From: Desulfatiglans sp.
GTDB taxonomy: Bacteria > Desulfobacterota > DSM-4660 > Desulfatiglandales > HGW-15
Length of the DNA: 50,965 nucleotides
Assembly: GCA_012513605.1 (NCBI GenBank)
Contig: JAAZBV010000036.1
Location: 1-50,965 of the forward strand
Direction of reading: 5' to 3'
The notes under the pieces were generated by a model. It was not told the origin of the DNA and ran no database searches. It saw only the letters and a program-made list of their open reading frames with translations. Positions 47,701 through 50,965 of the stretch are shown piece by piece. The translations under genes were made by a program, and so were the position numbers. How positions within the stretch are numbered: the stretch's first letter is position 1; each line of letters begins with the position of its first letter.

Positions 47701-48864
47701 AACTTGTCAGAAAGAGAGAATGTATGTGTAGATATTACAGCTCTATTGACTCTTGCAGAATTGAACTTGCTCTCTTTATTATCAGATTCGTTTAGAATAA
47801 TTATATTTTCTCAGGAGACAAAAAAGACAATAGATAATGAATTGTATAATATACCTAACTCTTCAAGTCCTGTAGCTAAAAAAATTGAAGAATGGAGGCT
47901 TGCTAACCGTAAAAAGATTAGAATTAGAAATAGTACCGATGATACCAATGATATCAATTCAATAGGCAATAGTAGTAGCATAATTTTTACACCTAATTCT
48001 GAAAGAAAAATTAACAAGATATTAAGATCAGGGGTCGGTGAAAGCATACTTCTTTCAAAAGAATTGAATATTCCACTTTATTCAGATGATTCTTTCACAA
48101 GAGCATTGGGTGGAGAATCGTATGGGATTGGTGTTTTTTCCACAATATCTCTCGTTAAAAAACTCTGTTCAGATGGACAACTTACATTAAAAGATGAGAC
48201 ATCAGTTTTATGCGAGATGATCCGAAAAAATTTTCGAATAATTTATTTTGATAACAGTCATTTAAATATTCTTTTAGATGACTTAAAAAGGAAACACAAA
48301 AAGAAATATGGCACAAATCCAACAAAGAAAGATTTATTAGAAGATTCAAATATGGGCACACTTCTAAAGCAGTTTAACGATACATTCTTTAAGGAAGAAT
48401 GGCTTGCAAAAAAAATACAGGATTGGTGGGCTTCATTATTATTAAATGAAGAGCATAATCTAATAGTTGAATGCATATATTACCCCTGCTACGCATTGTC
48501 TATGAGAATAAAAAGTGGAATAATGAATAAAATACGAAAATATGAACAAGAAGATCGACTTGCCCATATCCTTTCGTATTTATTACTAAAAAGTAATTTT
48601 GTTAACGAACAACCTATAACATTAGCATGGTCAGTAATAAAATCTTGTTGTGAAAGTATGTTCTCAAATGAAGAAGATAAATATAATAGAACCCTATATT
48701 TCTTACTACCCACATGGGTAGTCAGAGAACTTGAAGGTATGCAGATCTCAAAAGATGAAAGACTGTCCATATTAATAAGAATTTCTTCAAATATGCCTAA
48801 AGAAGACAGAGAAAATTTTGATAGAATTATTATGAAAATAAAACCTTCTTTTATGAAGTTATGA
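44749..48864 (+). CDS. DUF4365-TPR-PIN giant protein, candidate defence effector
   Basis: A 1371-residue soluble protein. Residues about 20-180 resemble DUF4365, a PD-(D/E)XK nuclease-like domain: GWDIWLTI (Asp57) then FFVQLKGS (Gln75-Leu-Lys77), the D...QxK core. Residues about 285-825 are TPR-type helical repeats (YNNMGVLCLHLKEYKTALKH; AIELFQKALAKS). Residues about 985-1130 look like a PIN RNase domain: CVDITALLTLAEL (Asp995), VGESILLSKELNIPLYSDDSF (Glu1098, Asp1113/1114). The last 240 residues are helical and unassigned. Base and codon use are clearly more A+T-rich than in the core genes, which suggests transfer. It stands alone, followed by a repeat array with RhuM. A start at ATG 44782 is also possible. 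Function is inferred. Confidence 0.75.
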   Translation: MLEESNSRLELMTEIEKTDYPSRTKAHNIGDRAVDVFRYRMPKEWIKNESRRDYGWDIWLTISKNEKVSENFFVQLKGSDSPEYIDKQRTISLSLKISTVNWLLDFFPMPIMLCICDTSQKAEPVYYTWLQENIKRIENGNPAWRNQQTISFHIPISQVISTDSIKDIETYVEKYNNDLKINAAIGDLLRPSFGFEKSDPISLYTKKAEDHVLEKVSPLIMEAGIIDIVKDRDRTSIDQLSVDDQKLLKEIKKSSSFLESFHDKDAKNILENIKSKIQNTTEGNKARYYNNMGVLCLHLKEYKTALKHFLKAEKLRPNDPKFIINSLQIKFILQYEKEGYRIKFHNSWINKLDEVLSENPEYKFAVRLKANYLGITKNAESAEKYLRESKSWNDECVSYSCELADLFINESNFEKAINLLSEVENTGKDLKWSFWQQYGSILLIKALGKIGKKHDLEIYGTGPSNINLPILRKAEKCLIKACEDAATIGFPQISQASVINLAATQRLLGKVDEAKHYCNAFLIQYPNNPEVANSYVGCLATEEDIHLTLKYAKIAYKANPSNKLIYKNYLLTLYQAEEHDELIKLVSNRLIEGFTDQDEESLSLSFYSLALYEIGEETLGLEKLNEIKGKPHIIENATVVDALISRKNGASIKDVADIYRKALTEYPDSIILNTHFFECLNSSEPKEASEKLDCLKKIANLRQLIPKEIYELGNCYITIKKYDEAVQIFEEGEKRYPHESKLIYGHAVALSKVGDDEGTYKILERYVELGKKNYNILKNFAFTAFETGRIKEAIELFQKALAKSQTDEERAELHCQLWELKRRGDYSEKDLLNHVMSFGKVTRNVPENEAQFLMMAMLTPQQRELDSENKKWIEEINERLKEFSEKYPSFPSFKSFKLPEGASDQEKASEVLSQISAIMLPQYLATVPFRLATRSKPFPLVFKAQYLPEIRSIFDLWSTSVSSNDFSNGIHIWYDNNSIESELKNLSERENVCVDITALLTLAELNLLSLLSDSFRIIIFSQETKKTIDNELYNIPNSSSPVAKKIEEWRLANRKKIRIRNSTDDTNDINSIGNSSSIIFTPNSERKINKILRSGVGESILLSKELNIPLYSDDSFTRALGGESYGIGVFSTISLVKKLCSDGQLTLKDETSVLCEMIRKNFRIIYFDNSHLNILLDDLKRKHKKKYGTNPTKKDLLEDSNMGTLLKQFNDTFFKEEWLAKKIQDWWASLLLNEEHNLIVECIYYPCYALSMRIKSGIMNKIRKYEQEDRLAHILSYLLLKSNFVNEQPITLAWSVIKSCCESMFSNEEDKYNRTLYFLLPTWVVRELEGMQISKDERLSILIRISSNMPKEDRENFDRIIMKIKPSFMKL

Positions 48865-48873
48865 AAACCCGGT

Positions 48874-49158
48874 GAAAAACCTGGGTCTCCATTGACATTG
48901 GATAGATTAGGAGCTGTTCTGCAACAAGGATGAGTTTAACAAGATGACTAAAGTAGCAATTGTTAACGAGGAAAAATAACCAGATGCCTGCTACCCGACT
49001 GAAGATATTAATAAGCAGTGTGCAAAACGAGTTTACTGATATCAGGCGTGATCATAAGGCATCGAATACGATGCGTTTAAAAATGAGGCCGGGTCAAATG
49101 GTTTTCCCCATACACCTCAAAAATGGATGATGTGGAATTATATTTACCGGGATAATAT
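48874..49158 (+). repeat. Long direct repeat, copy A (about 285 bp)
   Basis: It starts GAAAAACC ten bases after the giant gene's stop. It shares with copy B, in the same order, AACAAGGATGAGTTTAACAA, CGAGGAAAAATAA, a 48-codon ORF and CAAAAATGGATGATGTGG, then diverges. It leads into the rhuM gene. Confidence 0.85.
48984..49130 (+). pseudogene. DUF4062-like N-terminal fragment (copy A)
   Basis: A 48-codon ORF reads MPATRLKILISSVQNEF and then DIRRDHKASN. The ISSVQ-E pattern at the very N-terminus is typical of DUF4062 domains that head larger ATP-binding proteins in restriction-type loci. It stops at TGA where the domain should continue. Confidence 0.5.
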
Positions 49159-49206
49159 TTTGCAGATATTCAAGCGCATAAACCAGTATACGAAGGTGAG
49201 TGAAAT

Positions 49207-50274
49207 ATGAAAGAAAAAGAAAATCAAGCACTGGTACATTCAAAAGGACAATTTCTGGTTTATCAGGCTGAAGATGGTAAACTCAAGTTGGATGTCCGGC
49301 TGGAAGATGAAACTGTCTGGCTGACCCAGCAGATGATGGCAGAATTGTTTCAAACAACAAAGCAGAATATAAGTCTTCACATTCAAAGGATCTTTGAAGA
49401 GGGTGAGTTGATACCGGAGGCAACTGTCAAGAAATACTTGTCAGTTCGAAAAGAAGGAAGTCGGGAAGTAAAACGTCTACTTGATTATTACAGCCTGGAC
49501 ATGATCATCTCAGTCGGTTACCGGGTAAAAAGTCATGTTGCCACACGTTTTCGCATTTGGGCGACAGAACGGTTGAAAGAATATATTGTAAAAGGTTTTA
49601 TCCTGGATGATGAGCGTTTAAAAAACCCTGATCAGCCGTTTGATTATTTTGAAGAACTCACCAGGCGCATTCAGGATATCAGGACCTCGGAACGGCGGTT
49701 TTATCAAAAAATCACCGACATATACGCCACCAGCATTGACTATGATCCTACACTGGATATCAGCATAGAGTTTTTCAAGACAGTTCAGAATAAAATGCAC
49801 TGGGCAATAACCGGCCAGACAGCAGCAGAAATTATCCATTCCCGTGCTAATGCGGATAAACCTAATATGGGCTTAACTAACTATAGAGGCGCAAAGGTTC
49901 GTAAACAGGATGTAACTATTGCTAAAAATTACCTTACAGAAAATGAACTTGCGGCTCTAAACAATCTTGTTGAACAATACCTGATTTTCGCCCAGGGTCA
50001 GGCAATGCGTCGCATCCCCATGTATATGAAGGACTGGATTAAAAAACTTGATGGATTTCTTACAATCAATGACCGGGATATCCTGAACCATGCAGGAGAA
50101 ATCAGCCATGAAATGGCAAAACAATTGGCCGAGACTGAATATGATAAATTTCATGAAAAAAGGCTTTCATCGGCAACAAATGAATTGAGTGATTTTGACA
50201 AGGTGCTGGATAATATCGATACATCAAATAAAAAGCTGAGTAAACCGCGAACCACACGAAAGAAAGACAAATGA
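49207..50274 (+). CDS. RhuM-family protein
   Basis: A 355-residue RhuM (virulence RhuM) family protein, of unknown biochemical role and often found among type I restriction genes and on islands. The N-terminal block (about 15-125) has VWLTQQMMAELFQTTKQNIS, a helix-turn-helix-like part, then YYSLDMIISVGYRVKS, the family signature. The middle (about 150-330) is helical, with FFKTVQNKMHWAITGQTAAE. The tail is basic. An AAGGTGAG ribosome site precedes the ATG. It is flanked by long direct repeats at both ends, its stop codon lying in the first bases of copy B. Confidence 0.92.
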   Translation: MKEKENQALVHSKGQFLVYQAEDGKLKLDVRLEDETVWLTQQMMAELFQTTKQNISLHIQRIFEEGELIPEATVKKYLSVRKEGSREVKRLLDYYSLDMIISVGYRVKSHVATRFRIWATERLKEYIVKGFILDDERLKNPDQPFDYFEELTRRIQDIRTSERRFYQKITDIYATSIDYDPTLDISIEFFKTVQNKMHWAITGQTAAEIIHSRANADKPNMGLTNYRGAKVRKQDVTIAKNYLTENELAALNNLVEQYLIFAQGQAMRRIPMYMKDWIKKLDGFLTINDRDILNHAGEISHEMAKQLAETEYDKFHEKRLSSATNELSDFDKVLDNIDTSNKKLSKPRTTRKKDK

Positions 50275-50556
50275 AAAGCCGGAATCTACCCTTGATATTG
50301 GACAGATTCGGTGTTGTTCAGCAACAAGGATGAGTTTAACAAGAAGAGTGAAGTAGAAATTAAAAACGAGGAAAAATAATCAGATGCCTGCTACCCGACT
50401 GAAGATATTTATAAGCAGTGTAAAAAAAGAGTTTACTGATATCAGGCGTGATCTTAAGGCATCGAATTCGATGCCTTTTAAAATGAAGCAGCGTCAAACA
50501 GTTTTACCCATACACCTCAAAAATGGATGATGTGGCATAATATTTCCCGAAAATGA
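50273..50556 (+). repeat. Long direct repeat, copy B (about 284 bp)
   Basis: It starts GAAAAGCCGG overlapping the rhuM stop codon (TGA at 50272). It aligns along its whole length with copy A and, over its first 125 bp, with copy C. It ends where a fragment of a second RhuM-like gene begins. Confidence 0.85.
50384..50530 (+). pseudogene. DUF4062-like N-terminal fragment (copy B)
   Basis: A 48-codon ORF reads MPATRLKIFISSVKKEF and has the same length and stop as copy A. Of 13 differing codons, 12 change the residue, so it is not held by selection on the protein: a remnant. Confidence 0.5.
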
Positions 50557-50638
50557 TTTGATAGAATTTTCAGTTGTAAAGGAATACTTTACACCTCGCT
50601 CAGACAATAAAAACTACAAAACAAAGTTCTATAGTCTT
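50549..50638 (+). pseudogene. Internal fragment of a second RhuM-like gene
   Basis: An open stretch of 30 codons between repeat copies B and C reads ENDLIEFSVVKEYFTPRSD, then NYKTKFYSL. It aligns with the ELIPEATVKKYL...YYSL part of the intact RhuM and resembles other RhuM types more closely. Both ends are cut by the repeats. Confidence 0.5.
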
Positions 50639-50639
50639 C

Positions 50640-50768
50640 GAAAAGCCGGAATCTACCCTTGATATTGGACAGATTCGGAGCTGTCCAGCAACAAGGATGA
50701 GTATAATGGGATGACTGAAGTAGAAATTAAAAACGAAGAAAAATAATCAGATGTCTGCTATCTGGATG
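50640..50768 (+). repeat. Long direct repeat, partial copy C (about 129 bp)
   Basis: It begins GAAAAGCCGG like copy B and keeps the order up to the ATG of the DUF4062-like ORF (ATGTCTGCTATC), then loses similarity about 70 bp before an IS21-like end. Confidence 0.8.
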
Positions 50769-50838
50769 CGGGCTGAAAGTTTAAAATCTTTCCGACAGGA
50801 AATCTTTTAGAACAATGACTTTAATCTCACCCACCTGT

Positions 50839-50965
50839 TGTAGCTGGTCGTGATAAATTGAGCCAAAAATGGTCGTTAAGAATTGAGCCACTCTGGTAGA
50901 GGCAAGGGATTATTAGTATATTAAGAGATTTAATCCCAGATACAGAGGAGAACGGCTTGAAAAAA
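50839..50965 (+). mobile_element. Possible left end of an IS21-type insertion sequence (cut by window edge)
   Basis: A TGTAGCTGGTCGTGATAAAT end is followed by two copies of AATTGAGCCA, 26 bp apart, the multiple terminal repeat layout of IS21-family ends. A ribosome site AGAGGAG and a TTG AAA AAA start lie at the very edge (50957), where the transposase gene istA would begin. No transposase sequence is in view, so this is inferred. Confidence 0.4.

Noticed and set aside
48874-50768. Integron with attC sites
   Set aside because: The repeats are long, direct, contain protein-like fragments and show no attC core or folded palindrome; no integrase is in view.

Overview
The window reads as a chromosomal segment of an anaerobic Desulfobacterota-type ('deltaproteobacterial') bacterium. 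This is inferred from gene content only: an F-type ATP synthase cluster with two b-type stator genes but no atpB or atpE, RNase Y next to zapA/zapB, a short-form ThiC without a visible TPP riboswitch, a cobalamin-binding-type radical SAM protein beside a uroporphyrinogen-decarboxylase-family protein, and a twin-arginine sugar-isomerase-like protein. No rRNA or tRNA gene was recognised.

Region 1 (1-16.6 kb, almost all on the minus strand) is a core block. Read in transcription order it holds mreB, mreC, mreD, mrdA and rodA (cell elongation), a bactofilin, the ATP synthase genes b', b, delta, alpha, gamma, beta and epsilon, a strong terminator, then zapB, zapA, rny, a small beta-flower protein and a TolQ-type proton channel. 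The far left end carries the C-terminal remnant of an outer-membrane lipid A deacylase-like protein. Region 2 (16.6-21.4 kb, plus strand) is the conserved rpmH-rnpA-yidD-yidC-jag-mnmE run. It is divergent from mreB, and two back-to-back sigma-70-like promoters lie between them.

Region 3 (21.6-42.3 kb) is mixed metabolism and stress. It holds a 1151-residue secreted beta-helix protein, ThiC, a CHASE2-adenylate cyclase, D-aminoacyl-tRNA deacylase, a radical SAM protein, a URO-D-family protein lacking zinc ligands, an MFS transporter, a DnaJ-like protein, two Hsp20 chaperones, a Tat-exported isomerase-like protein, a metallo-beta-lactamase-fold hydrolase, an S9 peptidase, and a second short YidC. 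Several small palindromic repeats lie in the gaps.

Region 4 (42.5-50.97 kb) is accessory and rearranged. It holds an unrecognised Cys/His-rich protein and a truncated second copy of its C-terminus, an antitoxin beside a ParE-type toxin reduced to 23 codons, and a 1371-residue protein that joins a DUF4365-type nuclease-like domain, a long TPR array and a C-terminal PIN-like domain. This is followed by a RhuM gene set between long direct repeats that contain DUF4062-like gene fragments, a fragment of a second RhuM-like gene, and what looks like the left end of an IS21-type insertion sequence. The 1371-residue protein and the repeat/RhuM array are the best candidates here for an undescribed (possibly defence-related) system; that role is inference from domain make-up and neighbourhood.
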